Assembly: GCA_036768485.1 (NCBI GenBank)
Contig: JAVLUZ010000143.1
Span: 1,979,633 to 2,043,632, forward strand
DNA from: Mermis nigrescens
Taxonomy: Eukaryota; Nematoda; Enoplea; Mermithida; Mermithidae
DNA: 64,000 nt
Reading direction: 5' to 3'
Both the position numbers and the translations under genes were made by a program. A model generated the notes under the pieces. The model searched no databases. It saw nothing but the letters and a program-made list of their open reading frames with translations, and had not been told where the DNA came from. Shown piece after piece: positions 1 to 12,176 of this stretch (positions within the stretch are counted from its first letter, which is position 1; each line of letters begins with the position of its first letter).

Positions 1-123
1 ATTATTATTATTCATACCACTAAATTCCAAACAGGCTGCCAATGTGCGATTACGTACGTGAAAGAGGTCCCGCCAGCTGCTAAAAATGCTTTCCCGATGC
101 TCAATACTACTAAGCGTCACAGG

Positions 124-338
124 CACACGTGGGCGTGGGGATATGCACCCTAGAAGTTCGAATATCCCCAGAATTCAATTTTTAAGATTGTTTTGTTTTT
201 TTCGCAATTTTTTGATGCCAATGAATAGTACTCGATGATAAACGTTGAAAAATTGTTTTTCGCCATACTACTACATATTTTGAAGAACAGTTTTTGACCT
301 TTGAAAAATCTTGCACCCCGGAATTTTGTTGCTCCCAG
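124..338 (-). mobile_element. MITE-1 copy, reverse, right end truncated
   Basis: It opens with CACACGTGGGCG and carries the MITE-1 body in reverse orientation, but the usual GCCCACGTATG end is shortened to CTCCCAG. The flanks GTCACAGG and GTCACAAT agree at 6 of 8 positions, suggesting an old insertion. Short open frames here are by-products of the repeat. Confidence 0.75.
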
Positions 339-346
339 GTCACAAT

Positions 347-1333
347 CTGCTGTGCAATATGCTTCGCCCATACCCGATATTGATGCCTTCGATTGTCTCA
401 TGAGCGTAGTAACAATGAATGTTTAATATGCACATAAAAAATTATAACACTAATAGACAATAGTGATAATATCCAAACTTTAATGCCCATGTTTCTAATT
501 TTACAAACTTTGTCCCGAATTTTATAAAAAGGGTTCCAAATTTTACAAAGTTTGTTCAAAACTTTACAAACTTGCTGTCACCACAATGTGTAAACTATGC
601 TCCAAACTTTGTTTCAAAATTTACAAAAAATCTTTTGAATTTTACAAATTATTCCAAATTCATACTATTTTGCTTGCTGCTTGTACAACAAAAGACTGTT
701 TTTTGCAAATGAGGCGAAGCGACCCATTTCCGAAAAAAGATTTTTCGAGCAAATCCTGTCGTCAAAAAGATAGATGCGTCATTTTGGCCACTTTATTTTT
801 CAAATTATTCCGATGCTTCGCGCCGGGATATTACTACTTTCGCTCTAAAAATAATTCTAACGCCTTCGGCACTCTGTGTCGATTTCCTAGTAATTTGCGC
901 GTTTTTCATAGAATTTGGGAATAATCTTTTCCACACAAACTGCTCTTGCTTAAATCATTGTTACGTACAGTCATGCACAGCATTGATATTCGAGGGTGAG
1001 GGGGGCTAAAATGATAAATACGCGTCAAAAATATCGTTTTTCGGCACTTCTGACAATCGCTATCTTTCTAGAGCATAAAAACAAAAATTTCAAAAACATC
1101 GAACAAACTGAACAAAATATAGTCAAAATAGTACATAGTATTATATGGCGTGTAATTTGTCTTCGAATTTGATTCAAAGAATCCAAAATGGCATTTTGTT
1201 AAGCATCTTTTTTCCACCATTGTTAGAATAGATGTCCGAGTAACAAGTGTTGCGAAACCACGCATTTGCCGCAAAATAACGCATTTTACGTGATCCCAAA
1301 GAAATTCAAACCTTTGTATAGGTGCCACGTACG
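347..1333. other. Non-coding stretch with degenerate TTTTACAAA repeats
   Basis: No gene is supported here. Between about 496 and 660 the word TTTTACAAA and close variants recur every 25 to 35 bases (a degenerate minisatellite). The open frame at 586-924 runs through it and has no recognisable protein features. Confidence 0.5.
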
Positions 1334-1341
1334 TATGTTAC

Positions 1342-1579
1342 CACACCTGGGTGTGGGGTTTGGGGGTATGCACCCCCCAGAAACCAAAATACCCCCCCAG
1401 AATTCAATTTTTGAAAATTTTTTCGTTTTTTTCGCAATTTTTTGATGCCAATGGATAGTGCTTGATGAGAAACGTCGAAACATGGTGTTTTTATCGCCAT
1501 ACCACCATTTTTAAGGCCATTTTTCGACCTTCAAAAAAATCTTGCACCCCCCCCAGAATTTTCTTGCTGCCCACGTATG
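1342..1579 (-). mobile_element. MITE-1 copy, reverse, perfect TSD
   Basis: Full-length copy of the commonest repeat. It starts CACACCTGGGTG and ends GCCCACGTATG. The 8-bp duplication TATGTTAC lies at 1334-1341 and 1580-1587. The perfect duplication points to hAT-type integration of a fairly recent copy. Confidence 0.9.
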
Positions 1580-1964
1580 TATGTTACTTGCCATGCGCTT
1601 TTTGCAATATATTGGTTTTACGTGACTCCAAAGGGTTGATAGGCAATTATTAAGGAGCAAAGGACTAACTACTTGAATGATACTCTAACCATAGTATCGA
1701 GAACCAACACCAACCGATTTCACAGGTGAACATACCGATGCTAAAATAATACCGTTTAAGCCGATGGGCGAATTTTTAGCACAATTTTCGACACTCTTCT
1801 GGAAATTAGGTGTTCCGTCCACTCCGCCTGCCGTTGCCTAGCTTTAGTCTATTACACGAAATATGGACTAAAATTTTCAAGTCAATGTAAAATGATTATA
1901 AAACCGTTTTGTCTTTGAAATTTGAATTATACTCGTACATATGTAGTTGTGAACAACTCCCATA

Positions 1965-2125
1965 GTCTGTTTCACATAACGTCGTGCATAAATTCTAAGA
2001 ATCTTCATCGACAGTAAGCCGAGGGTTACGATAATTATATATCAGATCAATGCTATAATCGCAATCTGTCAGCATATTGTCTTAGATGGTTATAAAATTT
2101 ATGACAGAAGTTGTGTGAAACAGAC
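1965..2125 (+). mobile_element. MITE with GTCTGTTTCACATAAC terminal inverted repeat
   Basis: A 161-bp element begins GTCTGTTTCACATAAC and ends with the near inverse GTTGTGTGAAACAGAC, flanked by TA on both sides, as in Tc1/mariner-like MITEs. Related copies lie near 13546-13710 (reverse), 53714-53835 (partial) and 60404-61058 (split). Confidence 0.75.
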
Positions 2126-2127
2126 TA

Positions 2128-3136
2128 TAAATTCTAAGTACACGCAAATATAGAAAAGTCGAGAACCATTCATCAATGGACCGCAATTTTAAGACTCGAA
2201 CGTTTCCCATAAAAAGTTAGGAAATAGAAAATGTCAAGCAAGAGCACTAACAGCTCATGACAAAGAAATCAATAACAAAAAAGAACTTATATGTTAAACT
2301 ACAGAATTCAAAATATTTACAAATTCACATAATATACACGGCACACAATTTGCTAAAACGAACTTTTAAAAAACAACAAGAAAATATGAAAGGTTCAGCA
2401 TTGTGGGGCGTTTGCACAAGCGATGAACACGAAAATATAAATACTATTTAACAATAGTGAATGGGCATGCTACATACCTACGAAAGGAAGCAGCAAGCAG
2501 AGTCGAAGCGATCAAATAAAGGAAACCTGGCAAGAGGGCGGCATTTCACGCGCAGAGCGTGTAAACCGGTCTATAAATGATTTTCAGCAAACGTCAAAAA
2601 TGAAAAAACCATTAAACTCTCATAGTCATGACCAGAGACGTAACAGGGGGCCCTGGGACTATTCTGCCCAAGTTTAGTATCTGTATTAATTTTTAGGCTA
2701 TTTCAGCTTAATGACTGACGCCTTCCAGCTGATGCTTGACCGAAAAAGAACGTGCACAATTCCATACCGACTAGCTAAAATCGACAAAATTGCTGTTACG
2801 AACGTAAATATATATCGAAAGATATATGTATTATAAAAATTCGTAAGCTGGCAACGAATATTCAAATTTTACTTAAACTAACAGTTTTCCTTGCCCTTAA
2901 GAGCTATAGGAAGAACGATCTGGGATACAACAGGCTATATTTTAGCGATATAGACAATATAAAGAAGAACACAGAATTGATAACAGTCAAAATCTAAGGC
3001 CATTGGACAACTTCGAACGCCATAACGAAAACGGACAGTCCACAGTAGCAAAGACTCGATAAATTCATCACGTAATTCCAAAGATATTGATTGACCAATG
3101 AGAATAGCCACTGGCGTACGATGAGCTCGGACGGGG
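2128..3136. other. Intergenic, nothing recognised
   Basis: About 1 kb downstream of the minus-strand CaaX gene's stop codon. I see no coding signal, no repeat shared with the rest of the window and no clear AATAAA on the minus strand. Confidence 0.4.
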
Positions 3137-3458
3137 TCACTGTACAGAGCAGCATTTTCCACCGCATTTGGATTTGCGGGGCTGGTCACTCAAACGCACT
3201 ACTTGCGGCGCGGTGGCTTTTTCTGTAGCAAGCGACCGCCGCTGCACTTTGACCTGCTGCTGGGCCACAGACTCCCCGTTGCGCTGTTGAGCCGACTGCT
3301 TCGCGTCAACGACGTCAAAGGGGGTTAGTCGCGTGGGCGAAGTGGAGGGCGAAGAGTGCGGAAATGGCTTTCGTTTATACTCCTCCACTATAGGCTCCAC
3401 TTCATGACTTAAACGGCCATCTGGCCTAAATGGATTGTCGGCCTGCTCTTCCTCCATA
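3137..3458 (-). CDS. Last coding exon of a CaaX-ended protein
   Basis: Terminal exon read on the minus strand after the acceptor ATTGCAG. The first base completes a serine codon with the two bases left by the upstream exon, and 106 codons follow to a TGA stop. The peptide starts MEEEQADNPFRPDGRLSHE, continues with an acidic/basic VEPIVEEYKRKPFP segment and a low-complexity Ser/Pro/Gln/Arg tail, and ends CGGKCCSVQ. The last four residues (CSVQ) fit a CaaX prenylation box, and the preceding Cys could be palmitoylated, as in paralemmin-like proteins anchored to the cytoplasmic face of membranes. The overall sequence does not let me name the family with confidence. It joins in phase to the exon at 5785-6009. 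Confidence 0.75.
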
Positions 3459-3639
3459 CTGCAATGTTTAGATACGTAAAATGACTAGTATGGGCCACGA
3501 AAACTCTTATTTAGAGCCGGGATGTACCAGGATTACCCTAGGAAGCGGACCTAAGATAAACTCATTTATATCTTGGAAATAATGGAAAATCATCAATATG
3601 ATTAGAAAAATGAAAAAAGATAATAGAAGAAAAAAATGA

Positions 3640-3915
3640 CTAAATACAAAAATTAAAAAGGTAAATAAATGAGGCATTGCTGTTAGTATATAAGAAACAA
3701 AAAGACGTCATAAATAGTACACATGTACATAAAATTATATTATGAGAAATTACAAGTTTTACGAGGCGCAAGAGTCTAAGTGAAACGAGAAGTAAGCAGG
3801 AGTTTATACAGAGAAAGTACACAAAAACATGAAAAATCATATACACAGGTGAGGCCATCAGAGAGGAACTAGGTTGCAACACTTTGTTCGTCGAAATTGT
3901 CAGCAGAAACTGCAT
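3640..3915. repeat. Dispersed repeat, three copies in window
   Basis: The stretch with ATGAGAAATTACAAGTTTTACGAGGCGC and, further on, AGAGAGGAACTAGGTTGCAAC reappears inverted at about 49090-49320 and in diverged form at about 34195-34420. No terminal repeats or duplication were found. The open frames in the three copies have no conserved protein in common. Confidence 0.55.
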
Positions 3916-5784
3916 TTTCCGACGTTTTTCAACACCCTATTCAGACCATAAAATTCGAGCTTATTTATATAGATTTTCTTCTGAAAATGTGAAGTTCTTT
4001 TAGTAGCACTTGAAAAAAATTATGCAAATCCTTCAAATGTGACGCAGAGCACCGGAAAAATTTGATAAATAACGATCAACGATGACTAAAATTCATTACA
4101 AATTACGTACCCAAACTCTGACTCGCAAACTATGCCGGGCCAACGGGAGGCGGCCACCCGTTCACCCCTTGCATCCGCCTCTGAGTGCGGAATTAGGAAA
4201 ACATTCCAAACGGCCCATTTTTGCTTGTCTCTTTATTACTGTAGCAGAATATTTTACTGTTTAGATCGTTGCGGCAGTAGATGCGCCACATATTAAGCAA
4301 AGCGTATTAAACATAAATAGAAGAAATTAAAGCAACGAGCTACTACGAGAGTAGGTATATATAATTGAAGAAGCCATTTGTGCGGCGAAAAACTAATACA
4401 GTAGTAAAACTGTAGCGAAAAAAGGCCGTTTGGAATAGGCAGACTATAAATCAGCAAACAGACAGAGCAACATATACCTAAGTAATTTATGTAAAGTAAG
4501 AAGTAATTAGGTTAAGCTGTTTGTTTTAATTATGCAATTTAGTAACTTATGTACGCTTAAGTACATTCGTAGAATATGCAACATCAATTATAAAAGTGAT
4601 TTTGATCTTATCAAAGAACGAAACAGTTATATGAAGCGCTGACTTCATTCTTGATCTGAAAGGAAGTACCAGCAGGATAGCTTTTATGAGCCAAAATACC
4701 CTCAAAAAGGGGATAATTGCTAAAATAGCGTAAAAACTACGTTAATTTACAGTTTATCATCAATGTGAAGCATTTTTACAGAAAATTTCCATTTCTTATC
4801 CATTTTTAGCTTTCGCTTAGCCAGTTTTCCCGAAACCCAACCCCTATGTGCATGTCTGAACGGGACATTATTACCTTTAACTTCAGACTTATAACACTAC
4901 AAAAAGAAGTCCTGAATTCATCCGATATATTTTGTAAAGTGGTCATCTTAATCTTGAATCTATCAAAGCAAAACGATCGTGTCAAGCACTGATTTTCCAT
5001 AGAAGAAAAAGCAATGAATTAACGAAAAAGAAAAATGAGCTATGCCTTTGACAAACGAAGAATAAATTCCTAGTGGAATAAAAGCAAAATACATGAGCAT
5101 GACTTATGACTGCTGAAACAAAGGAAAACAATTGTAGAAAAATGTCATAAGCTTTTCACAGTAAGATAATAAACAAATGCTCATAGTAGGTAAAGAAATG
5201 TTTTACATTTTTTTGCATAGGTACTGAAAAGTAATCGGCTAAATGGATGCATGCGTGCTAGCTGAATATTGCCAGTGACAGTCCAACCGACTGGCATTAA
5301 GACAAAATTAAGGTATTTTTATTTCTAGTCAGCTTTTTGTGATAGACAACAGACACTTTTATAATGAATTGCAATAAAAAATTCTACGCAACACCAAACT
5401 TTCAGCCGCTTAAGCAACTTTGGAAGCCATTCCTGAGCCGAAAGTCAGTGCTAGTCTACGATCTCACGAAACAAGAGAAAGTGATTTTAGGTTTCTCAGG
5501 ACTAAAAACAGCAAATCGCCAAATGTAAAACCATTTATCAGGTGACTGTTTGCCTATAAAAAAAGAACAAAGCTTAATTTAATCATCTTGAATCATATTA
5601 ACGATAAATTTTAAGTGGCGCAGCTAACTTCGTCGGAGAACAAGTTTTGAAAACTAAGAACGGAATCGATAAAATTAAGCATATTTCAAAAGTTGCGTTA
5701 GATAACCAAAGTCATACAATGTGCTCAAGGAGCAGAGTTTTAACATATGCAGCAAGAATAATATTCCAAATCATGCTGGCGCAC
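3916..5784. other. Intron sequence, nothing recognised
   Basis: Intron between the last two supported exons of the minus-strand CaaX gene. AT-rich, no further repeats of the window's main families and no convincing exon. Confidence 0.4.
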
Positions 5785-6009
5785 CTGCGAGGCAAAGGAG
5801 AGTAGGAGCGCAGCAAGGACGTTGGAGTGAGGTTGGAACACTTAGTGGACGGCGAGGCGTGATCGGCTGCCGACGAAGGCCTACTATCCAATGAACTAGC
5901 CGTCGAGCGGACCAACTCGGATTCCCGAACTGGCGGAGTGATTTGGGAGGGCACTTGAGTATCGATTATTTCTACTCTTAATCTAGTCGGTGAAGCAGCA
6001 GGTTCTGGC
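5785..6009 (-). CDS. Internal exon of the CaaX-ended protein
   Basis: Minus-strand exon with acceptor TTTTTTCTAG and donor CGCAG|GTGCGC. It has one base to complete a codon, 74 full codons and two trailing bases, so it joins in frame on both sides. The peptide runs PEPAASPTRLRVEIIDTQVP and then a Ser/Pro/Thr-rich low-complexity stretch ending SYSPLPR. It looks like a disordered linker with possible phosphorylation sites and has no domain I can name. The open frame continues past the donor but loses its composition there, which supports the splice. Confidence 0.7.
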
Positions 6010-6439
6010 CTAGAAAAAACGAAAGTACCGCCAGCCAAAAGAGTCATTGTTCAAGCGACGGTGCATGAAGAAAGTAGCGCATTTATTCGGCATTAGATTT
6101 TCATAATACTTTCCGTCCTATATTTTCATTACACACTTTTCGTCGTTTTCTATTAAATTGTGATATATTTATATTTGAAACACTTGCTGTGCGACACATC
6201 GAGTCAGGAATGCCTCGAGCGATAAATCCATGTAAGTACCTGAATTTTAATGCTGACTTGCTGAACTAAGCGAAAATTTAACTTTAACACTGCATCGAGC
6301 ATAACCCCCATATACAAAGCATTATGCATCGCAAGAATTTGCATTATTACGAAATTATGACGAACTCGAGTCATAAAAGACAAGGCATTCAGTCATTCAC
6401 TACAACACTACAATCCCTTTAATACATAGGTAACTAAAA

Positions 6440-6845
6440 GCCCGTAACCAGGATTTCCTTTAGGGGGTGGGCGAAAATTTCGAGTTCAAACATTTGAGAA
6501 CCATTAGGAGATGCGATGCGACTGATTTCACATTATTCTATCAACAAACAATTTCTAACTTTTGTCTTTGTATTTTAATCTTTGTTTTGTAAAGATAACC
6601 AATATAAAAAAGGAATAATTGGGCGCGGTCTAACTCAAACTTGAGCGATACTGAGCGGGATGGAAGACCAAAACTAAATCCGGCGCGGATAATTTTGCAT
6701 TACCTAGGTCAAAAGTACTTTCAAAACCCGTTTTGACGGTGTTTCAGACCTACATCGAGAATTTTCTTTTTTCTTTGGGGGACCCTTGCGTGATTCAAAA
6801 ATTATATTCATTCCCGGTGTAAGGCGGCCCCCCCCCGCCCCATGA
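6440..6845. repeat. Possible hAT-like element, ends unclear
   Basis: Begins CCCGTAACCAGGATTTCC and ends in a C-rich run followed by ATGAATACGGG, resembling the GCGTARCCAGG ends of the element at 10703-12168. I could not find a matching 8-bp duplication. Confidence 0.35.
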
Positions 6846-7072
6846 ATACGGGAAAGGGTTCATACCTACTCAGATAACATGATCAGCAAAAGCTTTTTGA
6901 TCCATAACCGCAGAAAAGCACCATGACGAGGCAGTAAGATAAGTACAGTGAAGATAGACGATGTGCAGATATAATTTTTATAATATATCAAAATTTCGGC
7001 TCAGACCTTTGATTTAGCGCTTTTCAAATTATATACAGACCGTCGTCTCATTATTTTACACTAAAAATAAGC

Positions 7073-7253
7073 GGATCTAGTATACAACTTACCCGCCACC
7101 GTTTTTTAGCCGATTCAAATAAGCTACAGTGACCAAACTTTACACAAAAATTATCAAACACGTTCTGACTCGCATCAATAAAAATAGTGTTGGTCACTGT
7201 GGCTTATTTGAATCGGCTAAAAAACGGTGGCGGGTAAATTGTATACTAGATCC
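7073..7253 (+). mobile_element. Palindromic MITE, copy 1, perfect TSD
   Basis: A 181-bp element whose two halves are near-perfect inverse copies (GGATCTAGTATACAA ... TTGTATACTAGATCC), with arms of about 65 bp ending in GTGACCAA. The 8-bp duplication AAATAAGC is at 7065-7072 and 7254-7261. Copy 2 is at 51992-52181. The 63-codon open frame at 7129 crosses it and is spurious. Confidence 0.9.
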
Positions 7254-7577
7254 AAATAAGCCACGGGTGTCTTTTATCAATGCGAATCGTAATGATCACG
7301 GCAACCGAGTGAAGGAATGACAGAGCTCATTTACTTCGACCCTCCCAATGCCACAAACCTTCAAGCATAAAATTTCAGAAATTTACTCTTTTGACCCCGA
7401 AAATTCTGATTTTAGAGCTATCTGTTATTCAGCGACGTAAATCAAGGAACATGGGAAATGAAAAGTATACCGTTGTACAAGCGCTGTATCCCATTGGGTC
7501 AAGGTATACTTTCGACATGAAATGTTAAAAAACAGATACCTATTTGCCTCACGTATCGTAATAACCACACTTGCGCG

Positions 7578-7829
7578 CATAGGTGGGCGGCACCAAAAAT
7601 TCTGGGGGTGCAAGATTTTTCAAAAGTCGAAAAATGGCCCTAAAAATGGTGGTATGGCAAAAAGCACCATTTTTCAACGTTTCTCATCGAGCACTACACA
7701 TTGGCATCGAAAATTGCGAAAAACACAAAAAAATTCCAAAATTAAAATCTAGAGGGTACCTATTTTGGTTTCTGGAGGGATTTGGTTTCTGGGGGTTGCA
7801 TACCCCCAAATCCCCCACGCCGAGGGGCG
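7578..7829 (+). mobile_element. MITE-1 copy, forward
   Basis: Starts CATAGGTGGGCGG and contains the full body. The right end has diverged to CGAGGGGCG. The flanks CTTGCGCG and CTTGCGTG match at 7 of 8 bases. Confidence 0.85.
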
Positions 7830-8019
7830 CTTGCGTGCCGTGAAAATACTATTACGCTATTTTGGATATAGCGCTTGTAATTTGGATGACGTTCGTTGTA
7901 TTTTGGGCGCTGAAGCTGCACTGGCAGATTGATATGACCATACGCAATATGTAGTTTAAGCAGAAAACAATATAAAACAGAAATAGTGCCGGATCCAAGA
8001 TTTTTGAGAAGGGAGGGAG

Positions 8020-8183
8020 CATAGGTGGGCAGCACCAAAATTCTGGGGGCTTTAAAGGTAAAAAATTGCCTTAAAGACGTTGGTATGGCGGAAAAACACC
8101 ATTTTTCAACGTTTCTCATCGAGTAATTCCTGGGGGGTATTCGGCCATCTGGGGGGAATGCATATCACCCACGCCCACGTGTG
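8020..8183 (+). mobile_element. MITE-1 copy, forward, internal deletion
   Basis: Both ends are intact (CATAGGTGGGCAG ... CCCACGTGTG), but about 80 bases after CTCATCGAG are missing. The flanks GGAGGGAG and GAAGGGAG match at 7 of 8 bases. Confidence 0.8.
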
Positions 8184-8472
8184 GAAGGGAGGCAAAATTC
8201 CAAATTCCCCTAACAGTATCAAAAGAAGTTTGAGAGATCCGTCGATTATTCGTAAAGAAACGGTTTTTTGCAGTCTTTTGATAGGCAGAATCATTTCTGA
8301 TGCGAAGAAATAAAAACTTTCAAAATTTTCGAAAATTCACTACGAAAAACGCACAAATCTGTTGTGAAAATCGAACAAAGCACCGAGAACAAAATGCAAA
8401 ATGCCTTCAACGCACAACGCTCCTTTTTATGCTAGGTAGTGCTAAGTGGTGAATAAAAACTAAAGGACCTGT

Positions 8473-8679
8473 CCTTGGGAAGGGGGAGCTTGAAGGTATG
8501 CACCCCCAGAATACAATTTTTGAAATTGTTTTTCGTAATTTTCTGATGCCAATGGATAGTGCTCGACGAGAAACGTTGAAAAATGGTGTTTTTTGCCATA
8601 CCATAATTTTTAAGACCGTTTTTTACTTTTGAAAAATCTTGCACCCCCTTCCCCCGAATTTTTAGCTGCCTACTTATGG
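8473..8679 (-). mobile_element. MITE-1 copy, reverse, worn ends
   Basis: The body is recognisable in reverse (ACAATTTTTGAAATTG ... CATACCATAATTTTTAAG ... TTGCACCCCC), with a degraded left end and a right end of CCTACTTATG. Possible duplication GACCTGTC/GACTTGAC (6 of 8). Confidence 0.7.
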
Positions 8680-9259
8680 ACTTGACACGAAGCGCAGTAA
8701 GTTTGAGAACTTTCGCTAAATTTAATAGTTTCGTAATAGATAAAGATAATAAGTTAATATTAATAGATAAAACGGAAATTAAAATGTGTTTACTCCAGAA
8801 ATAAAAAATTGTCCTGTATAAATGCTAATGTACTGACGTTAAAAATTAAGGTTTCAAGAGCGCCAATGAAGACTCAGTGAATGTCAATAAGCGCAAAGCG
8901 CCGGAAAAATTTTGAAAATCATAAAAAAACGAAAATCATAAAGACACACATCTATTCCTCATTGCGCCCTACTACTTTTTGAAGACAGAAGAAAGCAACC
9001 ATCCCCACGCATGTAACAGGGAAGTGGGGGATCCCCATCCTAAGTCGGCCTCCCCCCATCCCCCAATGCCAGAAAATTTTTGACCCTCTTGATTTTTGGA
9101 AAAAAATGAATTTCTTGGCCGTTTTAAGATGTTTTTTTTGGCCAAAAATTGGAGGTCATCTACCCCCACCCACTTTTTAAAATGGCCGGGACCACCAGCC
9201 AAAATTATAAGCCTTGACATGTACGCTCCCCCAAATCCGACCATGAACGTAGATAAAGG

Positions 9260-10172
9260 GGCATAAGTGTGGTACCCGGGACCCGTACTTTCTACACTGC
9301 ACTATAAGTATATAGTACCCATGACCCGTACTTTCTACACTGCACTATAAGTATATAGTACCTGTGACGCGTACTTTCTACAGTATGAACTATACGTTCT
9401 ACACACTACGTGACCCGTACTTTCAACACTGCATTGCATAAGTGACAAATAAGTGAGGAATCACTGGAATGAAAAATAGGAAATCAACAGGGTTATTTTT
9501 AGCAAATACAAGCTAGCAAATTAGTATGCGCCAAGCCAAATCGGAATAAGTGACAGATGAGACAAAGGAATCACCTAAATGAAAAATATAAATCAACAGG
9601 GTTGTTTTTCCCAAATGTGAGTAAGCTAATTATGCTGGATTGCAACGTTCAAGGGCGTTTTTGTTGCCCAATAATAGCATAAATAAGCTATCTTGTTCAA
9701 AGGTAAATGAGCTCCACTAAAATAGTTGTCAGCAAACAAAGACTGCTCGGATCTGCAGCCTGGACAGCGCCAAATGAAACCATTTAATTTGCACTTTTCC
9801 TGGATAAGCGGATAATTTTTATCGCACCTCGCACAAAGAACAGATTTATAAATAATGTGCTTTTCACCAAAATATTTTACAATGCTACGCTGACCTTTTA
9901 ACTGATCTAGAAGCTCAAAATTATTCATAATTTCGATCCGACTGATAAAAATGATCTGACTGATAAAAATATGTTTTGCTGCAGTTGTGTGTATTTTTTA
10001 TGGTCATCCCTTTTATTTTTTTATTGCGCTGTTTGTTTGACACAGGTACTGTATGAGTCATCATACAATTAGCAGCCAAACATTACTTATGTACACAAAC
10101 TAGAAGCAGCCAAACGCGTATTACTTATAATGCAGTGTAGACAGTACGGGTCACGGGTACTACAATTATGCC
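9260..10172 (-). mobile_element. Merlin (IS1016-like) element with 8-bp TSD
   Basis: The element starts GGCATAAGTGTGGTACCC and ends with the matching inverse GGGTACTACAATTATGCC, giving imperfect terminal repeats of about 42 bp. GATAAAGG (9252-9259) and GATAAAAG (10173-10180) form an 8-bp duplication with one mismatch. Inside is a minus-strand relic of a Merlin-type transposase. The left end carries about four tandem subterminal units of GTACCC..GACCCGTACTTTCTACACTGC, while the right end has only one. The element is non-autonomous because no catalytic DDE region remains. Confidence 0.85.
9626..9928 (-). pseudogene. Merlin/ISXO2 transposase N-terminal fragment
   Basis: A 100-residue open frame starting MNNFELLDQLKGQRSIVKYF. 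It holds a zinc ribbon of two CxxC knuckles (CARC near residue 33 and CPGC near residue 55), then the pattern FADNYFSGAHLPLNKIAYLC, the 'tough-residue, lysine, helix' segment typical of the N-terminus of Merlin/IS1016 transposases. Known family members run to roughly 250-350 residues with a DDE catalytic domain; here the frame stops right after the ribbon, so it cannot be an active transposase. It sits centrally between the element's inverted repeats. Confidence 0.75.
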
Positions 10173-10702
10173 GATAAAAGCAAAGAAAAACTAAAGCGAA
10201 TGGCGAAGTCGATTTCCATTTGATTTATAGATAAATTAAATAAGAGTCGGTAAAAATGACAAGAAAAAATATTCAACGTTCACAGGCGCATTGCCAAACA
10301 AATAATTATCCCCACGCAACTATGTAAGCTTGAAATTCGGAGAATATTTCAAAGTCTGAAAAAATGCGTTCGTTGGAATAGCTGAGTTAGAGAGAAATAG
10401 AATGCAAGGCCTTTTCGTGTTGCAAATGCTCTGCGGCTGAGCAGCTGACGTTTCGCTGCAGCGCTGAACTAGTTTCTATTTTTCTATTCAAGCGACGTTT
10501 ACCGCATACACGCTTAAAAATTTTTTGTACATACAATTACGCGTGTGGAGTTGGAAAAAATCAATATAATGTCACTTTAACCCCGCGCATTTCTTTAACA
10601 TACCTGATCTACGCGTCACGTCAGCAGTAGGATTAAGTAAACTATACGCACAAAGGGTAAGCGACGGAGCGTTCGTTTTGCGATGCAATACGACATAAGG
10701 CT

Positions 10703-12168
10703 CATAGGCGTAGCCAGGGGGCATTGGGGCACATGCCCCCAAAATTTTTCAGAAATATTGTTGATTTTTCTGTTGCAATAATATGTGTCCAGAAAACTAA
10801 GCTCAAAAAGGCAAAAAACGTCAAGATTTTGCAGTCGTTAATATTTATTGTTATATAGATCCAATGAATTAAAAAGCTCGGATCAGCTAAAATAATACGG
10901 CACTCCAAATCGCCTTAGTAATTTAGTGCATTATTTGTTCGTTGAATGAAGTGTGCATGCTTGTTGAGCATACAATAGTAAAAGTGCAAAAATGATTGTG
11001 TCTAGTTTGTCTATTCTCTGCTGTGTTTGTCTTTTGTGTAACAGTTTGTCTATTCTTTGCTTTGTTTGTCTTTCTTTACAAGGACACATAATCCTATTTT
11101 AAATGGAAGGAATGGCCAAATTTTCTGTCTTCTGAACTACATCTTGTTAATAAAAAGGCCATAAATGGGCCTGAAAACGGGAAGAACAAAAGTTTCATTG
11201 ATACATTTTTCTATATAGTATTGGCAGCGACCCGTTGCTGCGCCATGTACATAATTAGCAGAGGTCGAAAAACACATTTCAGCTCAGAAGTATTGTGCAA
11301 TGTAGAAGTTCATCAGTTTTAAGTGTTTTTGGGCTTGATTCAGAACCGAGATTTGGCCGATTTTGCGAAAATTTTTACGTTATTATTTAACATTATAATG
11401 CTTTTTTACAAAATTTTCCGGGACTTCGCCTCGGACCCCCGCTTTGAACGCTTGAGCGCGCCAACTCAGACCCTTCGCCGCAGCCGTAAAATCTCCATAT
11501 ACATGTGCAACGAGATTTTAGGGAGAACAAGCCGGGTAAAAGGGTTAGGAATTTCTAAAAATTTCCGGCGTTTCGCGCCGGCATTAATTTGGCTGGTTTG
11601 TATGATTTGCGCATTATAAATTGAATTTAAAGTGCGAAAACATCAAAATTTTCCGGCGCCTAGCGCCGCCAGTTACTCTTCTTTCTTTTTGTAAAGCTCA
11701 AGCATTGCGTTTGAAAGCATGAATCATTCAAAATATCTTCAGACAAAGTTAGTAATTCGCAGTTTAATTGTTAGAAGCTTGAAGTGTCAAAATTGTTTTG
11801 AACAAATTTGATAATTTTCTGCTCTGTCAGGCTATTAGTATTCACAGAGCTACCGAATGTTAAGGGCGGTAAAAAATGACTAAATTTCTTGGCACTTGTC
11901 GCCACTTATGATTCCCGAACTGTTTGTCAATAGAAAGACCGCAAATTCTACATTAAGACGGTAGAAATTTCAAAAATTTTCGGCACTTCGTGCCGCTTCA
12001 CACTTTTTGTAGTTTTGATCGTCAGAAACCCATAAATCAGCTAGACTACACTACTAAAGGTCGAGAAACTCAGTTTCATTACACATAACGTTACTGGCAT
12101 TCAATGCCAAAGTGGTCTTAAAAAATTTTGTTATGCCCCTACGAACCTAAATCCTGGTTACGCCTCTG
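10703..12168 (+). mobile_element. hAT-like non-autonomous element, perfect TSD
   Basis: Begins CATAGGCGTAGCCAGG and ends CCTGGTTACGCCTCTG (inverse CAGAGGCGTAACCAGG). The 8-bp duplication ATAAGGCT is at 10695-10702 and 12169-12176. No transposase frame remains. It contains three GGCGC-type palindromes (near 11570, 11655 and 11980). A second, inverted copy lies at about 37567-38775. Confidence 0.85.
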
Positions 12169-12176
12169 ATAAGGCT

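Noticed and set aside
586..924. 112-codon plus-strand frame
   Set aside because: Runs through the TTTTACAAA degenerate repeat. Cys/Phe/Lys-rich with no motif.
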